Assembly (NCBI RefSeq): GCF_004751985.1
Contig: NZ_CP038492.1
Location: forward strand, 3,596,001 to 3,660,000
Source of the DNA: Rhodophyticola sp. CCM32
GTDB lineage: Bacteria; Pseudomonadota; Alphaproteobacteria; Rhodobacterales; Rhodobacteraceae
Length of the DNA: 64,000 nt
Reading direction: 5' to 3'
Below, in pieces: positions 24,357 to 33,677 of this stretch. Made by a program: the position numbers and the translations under genes. The notes below the pieces were generated by a model, which saw nothing but the letters and a program-made list of their open reading frames with translations, searched no databases and was not told where the DNA came from. Numbering within the stretch: the first letter of the stretch is position 1; every line of letters starts with the position of its first letter.

Positions 24357-24770
24357 ATGCTGCAACCAAAGCGCACGAAATTCCGCAAACAGTTCAAAGG
24401 GCGGATCAAAGGGGAAGCCAAGGGCGGGTCTGACCTGACCTTCGGCACCTATGGCCTGAAGGCGCTTCAGCCTGAGCGTGTGACCGCACGCCAGATCGAA
24501 GCCGCCCGCCGCGCCATGACCCGCCACATGAAACGTCAGGGCCGGGTCTGGATCCGGATTTTCCCCGATGTGCCGGTCACCTCGAAACCCACCGAAGTGC
24601 GGATGGGCAAGGGGAAAGGCTCGGTCGATTTCTGGGCCTGCAAGGTCAAACCCGGCCGGATCATGTTCGAGATCGACGGCGTGTCCGAACCGGTCGCCCG
24701 CGAGGCCCTGCGCCTCGCCGCGATGAAACTGCCGGTCAAGACCCGCACGGTCGTTCGCGAAGACTGGTAA
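24357..24770 (+). CDS. rplP: 50S ribosomal protein L16
   Basis: 137 aa. Organises the A-site region of 23S rRNA. Start [19 protein letters not shown] and the GxKGS-like segment [20 protein letters not shown] are canonical; the arginine (R81-like) hydroxylated by YcfD in enterics lies in the same loop region. Last gene before a terminator and the second insertion; rpmC is 3.7 kb away rather than adjacent. Confidence 0.98.
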   Translation: MLQPKRTKFRKQFKGRIKGEAKGGSDLTFGTYGLKALQPERVTARQIEAARRAMTRHMKRQGRVWIRIFPDVPVTSKPTEVRMGKGKGSVDFWACKVKPGRIMFEIDGVSEPVAREALRLAAMKLPVKTRTVVREDW

Positions 24771-24849
24771 ACGGCGGCTTCGCCGCCAAGTGGGGTATAG
24801 GCGATTTCGAAGAAAACGTCCGGGCCCCACCCCGGTTGAGATAACGAAG

Positions 24850-24883
24850 CCCCCGCCCGAGAGATCGGCGGGGGTTTTCTTTT
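24850..24883 (+). terminator. Terminator after rplP
   Basis: CCCCCGCC-cgagagatc-GGCGGGGG (24850-24874) followed by TTTTCTTTT. A small hairpin GGCGGC-TTC-GCCGCC at 24773-24787 precedes it. It closes the rplB-rplP transcript. The remaining gap to 25083 holds no recognisable gene. Confidence 0.9.
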
Positions 24884-25083
24884 GGTGCGTCCGCCGTCAT
24901 CTGTCCCCATCCGACACCGCCGGGTCGCGCCTGCGCAATGGCATGGGGCCTGAATGCTCAAACGGGTTTAAGGTGCCAATCAAAATATCGCGGAGAAGGT
25001 TGAAACCAATACGCAGCTGTCGCAAAAAATGGCATGATCACATAGGTTTGGCTTTCGGGTGGCGTTCTGGGGATTGTAAGAAC

Positions 25084-26256
25084 TTGGACTACAGACGTGA
25101 AATCGACGGGCTGCGAGCTGTTTCTGTCATCTCAGTGGTGATCTATCACGCAGATTTCGTTTTGGGCGGCATGAAGCAACTGCCCGGTGGCTTTGTCGGC
25201 GTTGACGTGTTTTTCGTCATCTCTGGCTTCCTGATCACGCAACTGATCGCCGGTGAGCTAACGGCGCGGCGCTTTTCGATCCTGCGGTTCTATGAAAGAC
25301 GAGCCCGGCGTATTCTGCCTGCACTGCTTTTTGTCATATTGTCGTCAACGCCGTTCGCTCTGGCCCTTATGGATCCGGAAGCACAACAGGAGTTTGCAGG
25401 CTCGGTTGTCTCGACTTTGCTTTTCTTTTCAAATTTCTTTTTCTGGTTTCAGGACAGTTACGCAACAGAGCCTAGCCAACTCAAACCATTGCTGCACACT
25501 TGGAGCCTTTCCGTCGAAGAGCAGTTCTACATTTTCTTCCCGCCGCTGATGATGGCATTGAGTGTGCTGGCATTTAGAATACGCCTTATGTTGCTTTTGG
25601 CACTGGCGCTACTGTCGCTTTTGCTGGCGCAGTATCTGTCGACGCGATTTGTTGACGCAAATTTCTTTGTTACCGCAACACGCGCCTGGGAGTTGATCTG
25701 TGGCGGGTTGCTTGCGTTGATACCGGCGAGCCGTAAGCCCCGGCTGGGTCTGTTGGGCCGCTACCTGCCCACTCTTGGTCTGGGGTTGATTTTAGGAGCA
25801 ATCATTACCTTTTCTGACACCATGCCCCATCCATCATTCTATACACTTATTCCGGTGCTGGGCGCGGTGTTTGTCATCGGATGGGCGAACCCGAATGATC
25901 CGGCAACCCGATTGCTGTCCTCTCGGCCGTTTGTCGGTATCGGATTGATCTCCTACTCATTTTATCTTTGGCATTTCCCGGTTTTTGCATTCGCCCGGAT
26001 CTCCAGCACGCAAGATATATCCGCAATGGTGATGATTGTCCTGATCATCCTAAGCGGCCTGATGGCGGCTGTAACATGGCGTTGGGTCGAACAGCCCTTC
26101 CGAAACCGCAATCAGATCAGTACCTCGGGTCTGATTTATGGGTGCGGGGGATTGTCAGCCGTCTTTTTAGTGGTCGCAAGTAGTGTTGCACTGCGCGATG
26201 TCGAGCAGGTCTACAGGTCAATACCTGTGGTGCGGGTTGGGAGCCGCCGATGGTGA
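25084..26256 (+). pseudogene. Acyltransferase-3 (OafA/YrhL) membrane domain, cut off from its SGNH domain
   Basis: 390 aa. N-terminus DYRREIDGLRAVSVISVVIYHADF with the catalytic-type His, then FVGVDVFFVISGFLI, FYERRARRILPALL and LLHTWSLSVEEQFYIFFP are the family signature of OafA-like O-acetyltransferases that modify surface polysaccharide. About ten to eleven membrane segments. I chose TTG 25084 because homologs begin at this point. In intact relatives a periplasmic SGNH domain follows on the same chain; here the frame runs into a stop at 26254, and the SGNH part continues in another frame from about 26235. A frameshift, possibly with a linker deletion, has split the gene. The membrane half alone might still act. 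Confidence 0.75.
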
Positions 26257-26992
26257 TATCGAATTCCTGCTTATTGGAGACAGTCACGCTGAGGCGATTG
26301 CATCTGTCTTCCATTCGGCTGCCACAGAGGCTGATTTGCGCGGACTGGTTGTCTCTCGTTCGGGGTGCCCTCTGCTGCTGGATCTTGAGCCGAACCGTGG
26401 CGAACCGTTGTCGGAACAATGCCTAACCTTAGGATATGCCGTTCTCGATTATGCCATAGAACATGACATCGAGCGGGTCGTTTTCGCATCTCGCTGGAAT
26501 TACTATTTCTGTGGTGAGCCCCAACCGGACTGTGGATATACTCAAAACACCCGCTTTCTGGGCGCCGCATGGGGACAGAATGAAGACGACCGCCTAGGGT
26601 ATCTTGAAGCGGCAATTATGAGGACACTCCAGACTTATCAGGATGCGGGAATATCCGTGCAGCTTGTGTCTCAGGTGCCGCACCAGCCATACGATCCCCG
26701 GAGAGTGTATGACCTTTTCTTCGAGACATCTCGGCCTGAATATCTGACTGATATGGCTGTATCTGCGTCAGCACATCAATCATTCACCGAACATGTTCAT
26801 GCGCTTATGGAGGATGCAACGAGTGCATACCCTTCAGCCCGGCTTTATGATCCGGCGGAAATTCTCTGCACGCCTGGCGGCATTTGCCGGATAGGCGATC
26901 TACGAAACAGCTATTATTCTGACGATGATCATCTAAGCTTGGGAGCGGCAAACCTGTTGAATGACTGGGCGCTAAGTGTCTTGGCCCCCTGA
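26183..26992 (+). pseudogene. SGNH hydrolase-like domain, severed C-terminal half of the acyltransferase
   Basis: Frame of 269 codons overlapping the previous frame by 74 nt. From about residue 22 it reads AADGDIEFLLIGDSHAEA (the GDSH block with the nucleophile Ser) and ends with DDDHLSLGAANLLNDW, the Asp-x-x-His block. These are the two catalytic blocks of the SGNH domain found fused to acyltransferase-3 proteins. The first 20 residues (MLHCAMSSRSTGQY) have no such resemblance, there is no signal peptide, and alone the domain would stay in the cytoplasm. I therefore read it as the broken-off 3' part of one ancestral gene. Confidence 0.7.
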
Positions 26993-27032
26993 CCCTCTGT
27001 TGTGAACACAGTAGCTCTGCTAGTCAGGTCCC

Positions 27033-27653
27033 ATGTCAAACATCCGCTCCCTCTTCGCCACCCGCCTTTACCACGCCCGCCTGTCCGAGCTTGGCAAACC
27101 CATCGACCCGGATGAGCTGGAGGTGTCCTGTCTGTCCATTGCCGAGGATGACACCGCCGGGCAGGACTGGAGCGCCGAGAACGGATTTCCGGGCTATACC
27201 AGCTATGCATCCCTGACCGATCTGCCCTGGCGGTTCCCGATCTTCAAGGATCTGAAGAAGGTGCTCGACAAACATGTGAAGGCGTTTGCGGGTGATCTGG
27301 AATTCGATCTGGGCGAGAAGAAGCTGAAACTTGACAGCCTGTGGATCAATATCCTGCCCGAAGGCGGCATCCATACCTCCCATATCCACCCGCATGCGGT
27401 GATCTCGGGCACCACCTATGTGGCGGTGCCGCCCGGCGCGCAGTCGATCAAACTGGAAGACCCGCGCCATGCGATGATGATGGCAGCCCCCAACCGGCGG
27501 ACGGATTGCCGCGAGGAATTGCGGGCCTTTGTCTATCCGGGCCCGAAGACGGGGGATGTGCTGCTCTGGGAAAGCTGGCTGCGCCATGAGGTGCCGATGA
27601 ACATGGATGCAGAGGACCGGGTGAGTGTGAGCTTTAACTATGGGTGGGAGTGA
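27033..27653 (+). CDS. Putative 2-oxoglutarate/Fe(II) oxygenase (TIGR02466 type)
   Basis: 206 aa. The His-rich loop GGIHTSHIHPHAVISGTTYV (residues 111-130) supplies the first metal ligands, LRHEVPMN near residue 188 the second His, and RVSVSFNY the Arg that would bind 2-oxoglutarate. This matches the conserved family annotated as putative 2OG-Fe(II) oxygenases with no known substrate. Its place beside ribosomal protein genes invites the idea of a ribosomal protein hydroxylase, but nothing in the sequence proves that. Codon use is GC-rich like its ribosomal neighbours, unlike the acyltransferase before it. Confidence 0.8.
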   Translation: MSNIRSLFATRLYHARLSELGKPIDPDELEVSCLSIAEDDTAGQDWSAENGFPGYTSYASLTDLPWRFPIFKDLKKVLDKHVKAFAGDLEFDLGEKKLKLDSLWINILPEGGIHTSHIHPHAVISGTTYVAVPPGAQSIKLEDPRHAMMMAAPNRRTDCREELRAFVYPGPKTGDVLLWESWLRHEVPMNMDAEDRVSVSFNYGWE

Positions 27654-27661
27654 GCGCCGAT

Positions 27662-27699
27662 CCGGGCAAAGCCCGGCGAAAGGTTCAGTGGACCTTTCG
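27662..27699. repeat. Tandem hairpins after the 2OG oxygenase gene
   Basis: CCGGGC-AAA-GCCCGG (27662-27676) directly followed by CGAAAGGT-tcagtgg-ACCTTTCG (27677-27699). Both stems are perfect. The arrangement is like the double hairpins at 5742 and 49816, with different stems. No T-run follows, so it is more like a REP-type element than a terminator. Confidence 0.6.
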
Positions 27700-27757
27700 A
27701 GGCGCGAACGGGCGGAGCCCTGACTTGGATTTACGACCAGCTTAGGTCTGACAGAGC

Positions 27758-27867
27758 ATCTCCACAAAGATCCGACCAGACTCGGATGTGGTGGAAGCGT
27801 TTCAAAAGGACGGCCGGGATGGCAGAGCCGGATGAATTCGGCGTTGCGGAAGACGGCAGGGATTTGA
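27758..27867 (+). pseudogene. BrnA-like antitoxin remnant
   Basis: From 27758 one frame reads STKIRPDSDVVEAFQKDG, then the neighbouring frame from 27817 reads GWQSRMNSALRKTAGI and stops at 27865-27867. Joined, this is the C-terminal half of a BrnA antitoxin (family pattern DVVEAF...GPGWQxRxNxALRKAAG). One G missing near 27812-27814 (GACGGCCGG for GACGGGCCGG) explains the frame change. There is no start codon, and an in-frame stop lies just upstream, so the N-terminal part is lost. No BrnT toxin gene was found next to it. Confidence 0.6.
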
Positions 27868-27884
27868 GATAGTCAAATGGTTAG

Positions 27885-28304
27885 CTATTCGTGTTGTGTT
27901 CTCGCTTCGTCGGCTTCACATAACGCAAACGAGTAAACGTCCTCTGCGTATGCTGATGCTCCATCAGCAAACTCGGTGGCATCAAGCGCGTATTGCCGCG
28001 CGGCGTCGGCATAGGCGTTCGCATTAGAAATGTATAGATTTAAGTCTCGGATATATGCATCAACATCATTGAAGTAGCGGTCGAGCTCCCATTGGGAACA
28101 GGTGTGGGTCCCGGAATAACTGTAAGATGTAAGGCAATAAGGCACTCTAGGTATTGCAAACGCCGACGGAGCACTCGGTGGGCTTTGCGCGAAGTGTGGC
28201 TCGTAACCATTGAAGGAAGGTTCGAAACAAAAGCCAAATGAGCTTGTGGTCCCGAATGCGTTAAACCCAATGGCAAGGCAAAGCATGGCTGTGCGCGTTG
28301 ACAT
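27885..28304 (-). CDS. Hypothetical secreted protein
   Basis: 139 aa, family not recognised. The N-terminus MSTRTAMLCLAIGFNAFGTTSSFG looks like a Sec signal peptide, followed by a Pro/Ser-rich stretch with paired cysteines (FCFEPSF, PYCLTSY, HTCSQW) and a helical Ala/Tyr/Asp-rich second half (YADAARQYALDATEFADGA) resembling an amphipathic coiled-coil. Probably periplasmic or outer-membrane associated. Minus strand, opposite to the ribosomal genes around it, and of lower GC, which suggests acquired DNA. Confidence 0.6.
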   Translation of the reverse strand: MSTRTAMLCLAIGFNAFGTTSSFGFCFEPSFNGYEPHFAQSPPSAPSAFAIPRVPYCLTSYSYSGTHTCSQWELDRYFNDVDAYIRDLNLYISNANAYADAARQYALDATEFADGASAYAEDVYSFALCEADEARTQHE

Positions 28305-28364
28305 CTGACGTTATCTCGTGCCTCAAAAGTCGACAATGGCTTCGACGGTTGCAAAAAACAAGGG

Positions 28365-28393
28365 TTGCACGCCAAGCAATCGACCCCTATAGC
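28365..28393 (+). promoter_or_regulatory. Promoter for the spc operon (rpmC onward)
   Basis: TTGCAC (28365-28370), a 17-nt spacer, TATAGC (28388-28393), 78 nt before rpmC. It is placed exactly where transcription must restart after the rplP terminator and the inserted genes. Confidence 0.65.
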
Positions 28394-28471
28394 CATCCTT
28401 CATTCACCACCTCCACCAGAATCACGGTGACCCAAAGCGGGGCCGTCTGGTGATGTTGAAAGGAAGACCAG

Positions 28472-28711
28472 ATGGCGACCAGCGCCCAGGACCTGCGTGA
28501 CAAGACGCCGGATCAGCTTCGCGAGGAGCTTGTCCAGCTGAAGAAAGAGGCTTTCAACCTCCGTTTCCAGCAAGCCACCGGTGCGCTGGAAAACACCGCC
28601 CGTATGCGCGAGGTCCGTCGGGGCGCCGCGCGGGTGAAGACCATTTTGAATCAGAAAGCCGCCGAAGCGGCGTCGGATGTCACGTCCGCAACCAGCGAAG
28701 CGGAGGCGTAA
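28472..28711 (+). CDS. rpmC: 50S ribosomal protein L29
   Basis: 79 aa, with about 12 extra residues at the C-terminus ([17 protein letters not shown]) compared with usual L29. Core [20 protein letters not shown] and [21 protein letters not shown] is canonical. Lies at the tunnel exit next to L23. AAAGGAAG precedes the ATG by 5-6 nt. First gene of the downstream part of the cluster. Confidence 0.97.
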   Translation: MATSAQDLRDKTPDQLREELVQLKKEAFNLRFQQATGALENTARMREVRRGAARVKTILNQKAAEAASDVTSATSEAEA

Positions 28712-28714
28712 ACC

Positions 28715-28945
28715 ATGCCCAAGCGTATTCTGACCGGCACCGTGACCAGCGACGCCAATGCACAGACCGTGACCGTATCCGTGGAGCGTCGCTTCAAGCA
28801 CCCGGTCATGCAGAAGACCATCCGGAAGTCCAAGAAGTATCGGGCGCATGATCCGGAAAACACGTTCAAGGTCGGGGACCAGGTCCGTATTCAGGAATGT
28901 GCCCCTGTCTCGAAATCCAAACGCTGGGAGGTGATTGCCTCCTAA
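28715..28945 (+). CDS. rpsQ: 30S ribosomal protein S17
   Basis: 76 aa. OB-fold primary 16S rRNA binder. [30 protein letters not shown] and [30 protein letters not shown] (each part recognised) are canonical. Three nt after rpmC. Confidence 0.97.
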   Translation: MPKRILTGTVTSDANAQTVTVSVERRFKHPVMQKTIRKSKKYRAHDPENTFKVGDQVRIQECAPVSKSKRWEVIAS

Positions 28946-29014
28946 AGGTAACCACCAACCGGTTTGATCGAAACCCTGGGGCAAAAAGGTCCCCAAAGGT
29001 CGGGAGAAACCAAA

Positions 29015-29383
29015 ATGATCCAGATGCAGACCAATCTGGATGTGGCTGACAATAGCGGCGCTCGCCGTGTTCAGTGCATCAAGGTCCTGGGTGGGTCCAA
29101 GCGGAAATACGCAAGCGTCGGTGACGTGATCGTTGTGTCCGTGAAGGAAGCCATCCCTCGGGGCCGCGTGAAGAAAGGCGATGTCCGCAAGGCCGTCGTT
29201 GTGCGCACCGCCAAGGAAGTGCGCCGTGAAGACGGCACCGCGATCCGCTTTGACCGCAACGCCGCCGTCATCCTCAACAACAATAACGAGCCGATCGGCA
29301 CCCGGATTTTCGGGCCGGTGGTGCGTGAGTTGCGCGGCAAGAACTTCATGAAAATCATTTCGCTTGCGCCGGAGGTGCTGTGA
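29015..29383 (+). CDS. rplN: 50S ribosomal protein L14
   Basis: 122 aa. [20 protein letters not shown] is the typical start; an upstream in-frame ATG at 28964 would add 17 atypical residues. L14 forms bridges with the 30S and is the site where silencing factor RsfS binds. GGGAGAAAC lies before the start. Confidence 0.98.
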   Translation: MIQMQTNLDVADNSGARRVQCIKVLGGSKRKYASVGDVIVVSVKEAIPRGRVKKGDVRKAVVVRTAKEVRREDGTAIRFDRNAAVILNNNNEPIGTRIFGPVVRELRGKNFMKIISLAPEVL

Positions 29384-29384
29384 C

Positions 29385-29690
29385 ATGGCTGCGAAACTGA
29401 AAAAAGGCGACAAGGTCGTCGTGCTGGCCGGCAAGGACCGGGGCAAAGAGGGCGAGATTTCGTCTGTTGACCCGAAAGCCGGCAAGGCAATCGTCGATGG
29501 CATCAACATCGCCATCCGTCACACCAAGCAAAGCCAGTCCAGCCAGGGCGGTCGCATCCCACAGGCGATGCCGATCCAGCTGAGCAATCTGGCGCTGCTG
29601 GATAGCAATGGCAAAGCCACCCGCGTCGGGTTCCGTATGGAAGATGACAAGAAGGTGCGGTTTGCCAAGACCACGGGGGACGTGATCTGA
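29385..29690 (+). CDS. rplX: 50S ribosomal protein L24
   Basis: 101 aa. KOW motif at the N-terminus ([22 protein letters not shown]). Assembly initiator of the 50S subunit. Starts one base after the rplN stop; its last base is shared with the rplE start codon. Confidence 0.97.
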   Translation: MAAKLKKGDKVVVLAGKDRGKEGEISSVDPKAGKAIVDGINIAIRHTKQSQSSQGGRIPQAMPIQLSNLALLDSNGKATRVGFRMEDDKKVRFAKTTGDVI

Positions 29691-30253
29691 TGCTGGATAC
29701 TGCAACCTACACACCGCGTCTGAAGGCGCTTTATGCCGCTACGATCAAAGCCGCTCTGATCGAGGAATTCGGGTATAAAAACCCGATGATGGCGCCCCGT
29801 CTGGACAAGATCGTGCTGAATATCGGCGCCGGTGCCGAGGCGGTTCGTGACACCAAGAAGGTGAAATCGGCGCAGGAAGATCTGACAGCGATTGCCGGTC
29901 AGCTGGCCGTTGTCACCAAGGCCAAGAAATCCATCGCCGGGTTCCGGGTGCGTGAAGAAATGCCGCTTGGCACCAAGGTCACCCTGCGCGGCGACCGGAT
30001 GTATGAATTTCTGGATCGTCTGATCACCGTCGCATTGCCCCGGGTCCGCGATTTTCGCGGCGTCAGCGGCAAATCCTTCGATGGCCGCGGCAACTATGCC
30101 ATGGGCATGAAAGAGCATTTGGTGTTCCCCGAGATCAACTTTGACAAGATCGACGAGAACTGGGGACTGGATATCGTGATTGCCACCACCGCGAATACGG
30201 ACGCGGAAGCCAAGGCGCTGTTGAAAGCTTTCAACATGCCCTTCAACAGCTGA
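29690..30253 (+). CDS. rplE: 50S ribosomal protein L5
   Basis: 187 aa. Binds 5S rRNA and helps form the central protuberance. The segment [19 protein letters not shown] and the closing block [19 protein letters not shown] are canonical for alphaproteobacteria. Overlaps rplX by one base. Confidence 0.98.
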   Translation: MLDTATYTPRLKALYAATIKAALIEEFGYKNPMMAPRLDKIVLNIGAGAEAVRDTKKVKSAQEDLTAIAGQLAVVTKAKKSIAGFRVREEMPLGTKVTLRGDRMYEFLDRLITVALPRVRDFRGVSGKSFDGRGNYAMGMKEHLVFPEINFDKIDENWGLDIVIATTANTDAEAKALLKAFNMPFNS

Positions 30254-30272
30254 TCGCGGGAGAGAAAGAGAC

Positions 30273-30578
30273 ATGGCAAAAAAAGCAATGGTCGAACGCG
30301 AATTGAAGCGTCAGCGCCTGGTGGAGAAATACGCCACCAAACGCGCCGCGCTGAAAGAGATCGCGAATGATGAAAGCAAACCGATGGAAGAGCGTTTCAC
30401 GGCCCGCCTGAAACTGGCGAAACTGCCGCGCAACAGCTCTGCCACCCGGTTGCACAACCGGTGCCAGCTGACGGGCCGCCCCAAGGCGTATTACCGCAAG
30501 CTGAAAATGTCGCGGATCAAGCTGCGCGATCTGGCCTCCAACGGTCAGATCCCCGGCATGGTCAAGTCAAGCTGGTAG
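30273..30578 (+). CDS. rpsN: 30S ribosomal protein S14
   Basis: 101 aa, the long zinc-free form: only one cysteine ([14 protein letters not shown]) and no CXXC pairs. [20 protein letters not shown] and the end MVKSSW are canonical. AGAGAAAGAG precedes the ATG. Confidence 0.98.
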   Translation: MAKKAMVERELKRQRLVEKYATKRAALKEIANDESKPMEERFTARLKLAKLPRNSSATRLHNRCQLTGRPKAYYRKLKMSRIKLRDLASNGQIPGMVKSSW

Positions 30579-30591
30579 GGGAGATATAGAT

Positions 30592-30984
30592 ATGACTGAT
30601 CCTATCGCAGATATGCTCACCCGGATCCGCAACTCTTCGATGCGCGGCAAATCCACGGTGATGACGCCCGCCTCCAAACTGCGGGCCTGGGTTCTGGATG
30701 TGCTGGCCGATGAAGGCTACATCCGCGGCTATGAAAAGACGACGGGGGCCGATGGCCACCCGGCGATCGAGATTAGCCTGAAATACTATGAAGGCACGCC
30801 TGTTATTCGCGAGTTGAAACGGGTCTCCAAACCCGGTCGTCGCGTCTATATGGGCGTCGGTGACATTCCGCAGGTCCGTCAGGGTCTGGGTGTGTCGATT
30901 GTCTCCACGTCCAAGGGCGTGATGTCGGATGCAGCCGCACGCAACGCCAATGTCGGCGGCGAAGTGCTCTGCACCGTATTCTAA
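30592..30984 (+). CDS. rpsH: 30S ribosomal protein S8
   Basis: 130 aa. Binds the central domain of 16S rRNA; in E. coli S8 is the repressor of the spc operon, binding near rpl[22 protein letters not shown] and the end [19 protein letters not shown] are canonical. Confidence 0.98.
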   Translation: MTDPIADMLTRIRNSSMRGKSTVMTPASKLRAWVLDVLADEGYIRGYEKTTGADGHPAIEISLKYYEGTPVIRELKRVSKPGRRVYMGVGDIPQVRQGLGVSIVSTSKGVMSDAAARNANVGGEVLCTVF

Positions 30985-30994
30985 GGAGGGAATG

Positions 30995-31528
30995 ATGTCT
31001 CGTATTGGCAAAAGGCCGGTTGATCTTCCCTCGGGCGTCGAGGCGAACATCTCGGGTCAGACGATTGAAGTGAAAGGCCCGAAAGGCGCCCGCAGCTTCA
31101 CCGCGACCGATGATGTGACCCTGGCCGTGGAAGACAATGCCGTGACGGTCACCCCGCGCGGCAAGTCCAAACGCGCCCGTCAGCAGTGGGGCATGAGCCG
31201 CACGATGGTGCAGAACCTGGTCACCGGTGTGACCGCCGGGTTCAAGAAAGAGCTTGAGATCCAGGGCGTGGGCTATCGCGCACAGATGCAGGGCAACACC
31301 CTGAAACTGTCGCTTGGCCTGTCCCACGAAGTGAACTTTGAGGTGCCGGCCGGTGTGACCGTGACGGCCCCCAAGGTCACCGAAGTGATCATCGAGGGCA
31401 ATGATGAACAACTCGTCGGCCAGGTTGCGGCCAACATCCGTGAGTGGCGCAAGCCCGAGCCCTATAAGGGCAAAGGCATTCGCTACAAGGGCGAGTATAT
31501 CTTCCGCAAGGAAGGCAAGAAGAAGTAA
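30995..31528 (+). CDS. rplF: 50S ribosomal protein L6
   Basis: 177 aa. [19 protein letters not shown] start and the end [21 protein letters not shown] are canonical. Two ATGs stand together at 30992 and 30995; the second gives the family start and better spacing to AAGGAGGG at 30983-30990. Near the sarcin-ricin loop in the ribosome. Confidence 0.97.
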   Translation: MSRIGKRPVDLPSGVEANISGQTIEVKGPKGARSFTATDDVTLAVEDNAVTVTPRGKSKRARQQWGMSRTMVQNLVTGVTAGFKKELEIQGVGYRAQMQGNTLKLSLGLSHEVNFEVPAGVTVTAPKVTEVIIEGNDEQLVGQVAANIREWRKPEPYKGKGIRYKGEYIFRKEGKKK

Positions 31529-31539
31529 GGGCGCGAACA

Positions 31540-31899
31540 ATGGCAAACAGCAAACGAGTTCTGTTCCAGAAACGCCGCCTGCGCGTTCGGAACAAATTGC
31601 GGAAGATGGCAGATGGGCGCCCGCGCCTGTCGGTGCATCGGTCCAACAAAAACATCAGCGTGCAGCTGATCGACGATCTGAATGGCGTGACGCTTGCCGC
31701 GGCCTCCAGCCTTGAAAAGGATCTGGGTGTTGTGGGCAAGAACAATGTCGAGGCAGCGACCAAGGTGGGTGAGGCGATTGCCACACGCGCCAGGAAAGCC
31801 GGTGTCGAAGAGTGCTATTTCGACCGGGGCGGGTTTCTCTTTCATGGCAAGGTGAAGGCTCTGGCCGACGCTGCCCGTGAAGGTGGTCTGAAGTTCTAA
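31540..31899 (+). CDS. rplR: 50S ribosomal protein L18
   Basis: 119 aa. Binds 5S rRNA with L5. Segments [21 protein letters not shown] and the end [20 protein letters not shown] are canonical. The gap to rpsE is 174 nt, longer than elsewhere in the operon, and contains a palindromic element. Confidence 0.97.
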   Translation: MANSKRVLFQKRRLRVRNKLRKMADGRPRLSVHRSNKNISVQLIDDLNGVTLAAASSLEKDLGVVGKNNVEAATKVGEAIATRARKAGVEECYFDRGGFLFHGKVKALADAAREGGLKF

Positions 31900-31912
31900 A
31901 GGTGCGGGCAAG

Positions 31913-31953
31913 CCGAAAAGCGGAAACCGGTTTTCGGAACAGGTCGCGCGACC
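31913..31953. repeat. Palindromic element in the rplR-rpsE gap
   Basis: CCGAAAA-gcggaaaccgg-TTTTCGG (31913-31937) followed shortly by the palindrome GGTCGCGCGACC (31942-31953). The first part closely resembles, from memory, the abundant palindromic repeat of Rhizobiales genomes (CCGAAAAGTGGGAACCGG followed by TTTTCGG), which would be unexpected in this lineage. Nothing else is seen in this gap besides the rpsE ribosome binding site. Confidence 0.5.
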
Positions 31954-32073
31954 ACTAGGAAAAGGCAGGCGGCGGTTGCGCCGCCTCGATGATCGGGGGG
32001 TCTTTGGACAGGCCCACTGCGATCGGAATTCAGGGGCGCGACATGCGCGTGCCGTCAGGAAAGGATGCCACTT

Positions 32074-32661
32074 ATGGCAGAACGTGAAAACAGAGGGCGT
32101 GGCCGCGGTCGCAACCGTGAAGAGGAAACGCCGGAATTTGCCGATCGTCTGGTGGCGATCAACCGGGTGTCCAAAACCGTGAAAGGCGGCAAGCGCTTCG
32201 GCTTTGCGGCCCTTGTGGTTGTGGGCGATCAGCGGGGCCGCGTGGGCTTTGGTAAGGGCAAGGCCAAAGAGGTGCCCGAGGCGATCCGCAAGGCGACCGA
32301 ACAGGCCAAGCGCCAACTGATCCGCGTGCCTCTGAAAGAGGGCCGGACATTGCATCACGACATGCTGGGCCGCCATGGTGCCGGCAAGGTTGTCATGCGC
32401 ACCGCACCGGAAGGGACGGGCATCATTGCCGGTGGTCCGATGCGCGCCGTGTTCGAAATGCTGGGGATCAAGGATGTGGTGTCGAAATCCACAGGCTCGC
32501 AGAACCCCTATAACATGATCCGCGCCACGCTGGATGGTCTCAAGAAAGAGTCCTCCCCGCGTCAGGTTGCGGCGCGTCGTGGCAAGAAGGTTGCCGATAT
32601 CCTGCCCAAGCGGGAAGAAGCCCCGGCAGCCGAGGCGGAAACCGCGGCTGAGGAGGCCTGA
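32074..32661 (+). CDS. rpsE: 30S ribosomal protein S5
   Basis: 195 aa. N-terminal dsRNA-like fold with [22 protein letters not shown], the loop linked to spectinomycin action, and [13 protein letters not shown] near the end; an Ala/Glu-rich tail closes it. ATG at 32074 has good spacing from CAGGAAAGG; the ATG at 32065 lies too close to it. Confidence 0.97.
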   Translation: MAERENRGRGRGRNREEETPEFADRLVAINRVSKTVKGGKRFGFAALVVVGDQRGRVGFGKGKAKEVPEAIRKATEQAKRQLIRVPLKEGRTLHHDMLGRHGAGKVVMRTAPEGTGIIAGGPMRAVFEMLGIKDVVSKSTGSQNPYNMIRATLDGLKKESSPRQVAARRGKKVADILPKREEAPAAEAETAAEEA

Positions 32662-32666
32662 GAGAC

Positions 32667-32855
32667 ATGGCAAAAACGATTGTTGTGAAACAGGTGGGGT
32701 CTCCGATCCGGCGCCCCGCCAAACAGCGCCAGACGCTGATCGGCCTGGGCCTGAACAAGATGCACAAGACCCGCGAGCTTGAAGACACCCCCGCCGTGCG
32801 CGGCATGGTCAACAAGATCCCGCATCTGGTGGAGATCATCGAAGAACGCGGGTGA
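32667..32855 (+). CDS. rpmD: 50S ribosomal protein L30
   Basis: 62 aa. [20 protein letters not shown] and the block [24 protein letters not shown] are canonical. Six nt after rpsE. A hairpin with T-run follows. Confidence 0.97.
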   Translation: MAKTIVVKQVGSPIRRPAKQRQTLIGLGLNKMHKTRELEDTPAVRGMVNKIPHLVEIIEERG

Positions 32856-32874
32856 GCTTCTTCGATACAGGATT

Positions 32875-32915
32875 GAAAACGCCCTGGTGAGTGACCGCCG
32901 GGGCGTTTTCCGTTT
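32875..32915 (+). terminator. Terminator-like hairpin between rpmD and rplO
   Basis: GAAAACGCCCTGG ... CCGGGGCGTTTTC (32875-32887 / 32898-32910), a 13-bp stem with one G-U pair, followed by CGTTT. It can end or reduce transcription before rplO. No clear promoter was found in the remaining 160 nt, so it may be a partial terminator within the spc operon. Confidence 0.7.
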
Positions 32916-33071
32916 GAGGTGCAATGCCGAGCTGCCCATCAATTGGCTTGATCCGGCCTGCCGCCCCGTCTATATGCCCCCGGTGGTCCCTTGCGGACCC
33001 GACTCACACATCAAGAAACGCCGTGTCTGCCCATCTCGCTTCGGGGGCAGTTCCGGCCAAGGAGAAGCGAT

Positions 33072-33545
33072 ATGAAACTGCATGAACTCAGCGACAATCC
33101 CGGCGCCACCAAGAAAGCCAAACGCGTTGGTCGTGGGCCCGGTTCTGGCATCGGCAAGACCGCTGGCCGGGGGATCAAGGGGCAGAAATCCCGTTCAGGT
33201 GTGGCGATCAACGGGTATGAGGGCGGCCAGATGCCGCTTTACCAGCGTCTGCCCAAGCGTGGCTTCAACAAGCCGAACCGCAAGAAATTCGCTGTCGTCA
33301 ATCTGGGCCTGATCGAGAAATTCGTCGAGGCCGGCAAGCTGGACGCCAAGAAAGACATCACCGAAGACACCCTGCTTGAAGCAGGTGTTATCCGGCGCAA
33401 GCTTGACGGGGTGCGCGTGCTGGCAAAGGGAGACGTGTCCTCCAAGCTGAAACTCACCGTCACCGGCGCGTCGAAAGCTGCCGTGGATGCGGTGGAAAAG
33501 GCGGGTGGCAGCCTGACTGTTGCCACGGCACCTGCGGCGGAATAA
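33072..33545 (+). CDS. rplO: 50S ribosomal protein L15
   Basis: 157 aa. Gly/Arg/Lys-rich N-terminus ([21 protein letters not shown]) typical of L15, then [21 protein letters not shown] at 33072 follows AAGGAGAAGCG. 216 nt after rpmD, 132 nt before secY. Confidence 0.98.
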   Translation: MKLHELSDNPGATKKAKRVGRGPGSGIGKTAGRGIKGQKSRSGVAINGYEGGQMPLYQRLPKRGFNKPNRKKFAVVNLGLIEKFVEAGKLDAKKDITEDTLLEAGVIRRKLDGVRVLAKGDVSSKLKLTVTGASKAAVDAVEKAGGSLTVATAPAAE

Positions 33546-33677
33546 CCCGCCCGCGCGCTGAGGACAGTATAGGCGCTTGTGAGGCGCGCGTTCGCCCCTT
33601 ACATCTACGCCCAAGGTTTATATCCGCGCCGCGTGATCGACCTCCGATCCCGCGGCGCAATGCATAAGAGAGACAGC

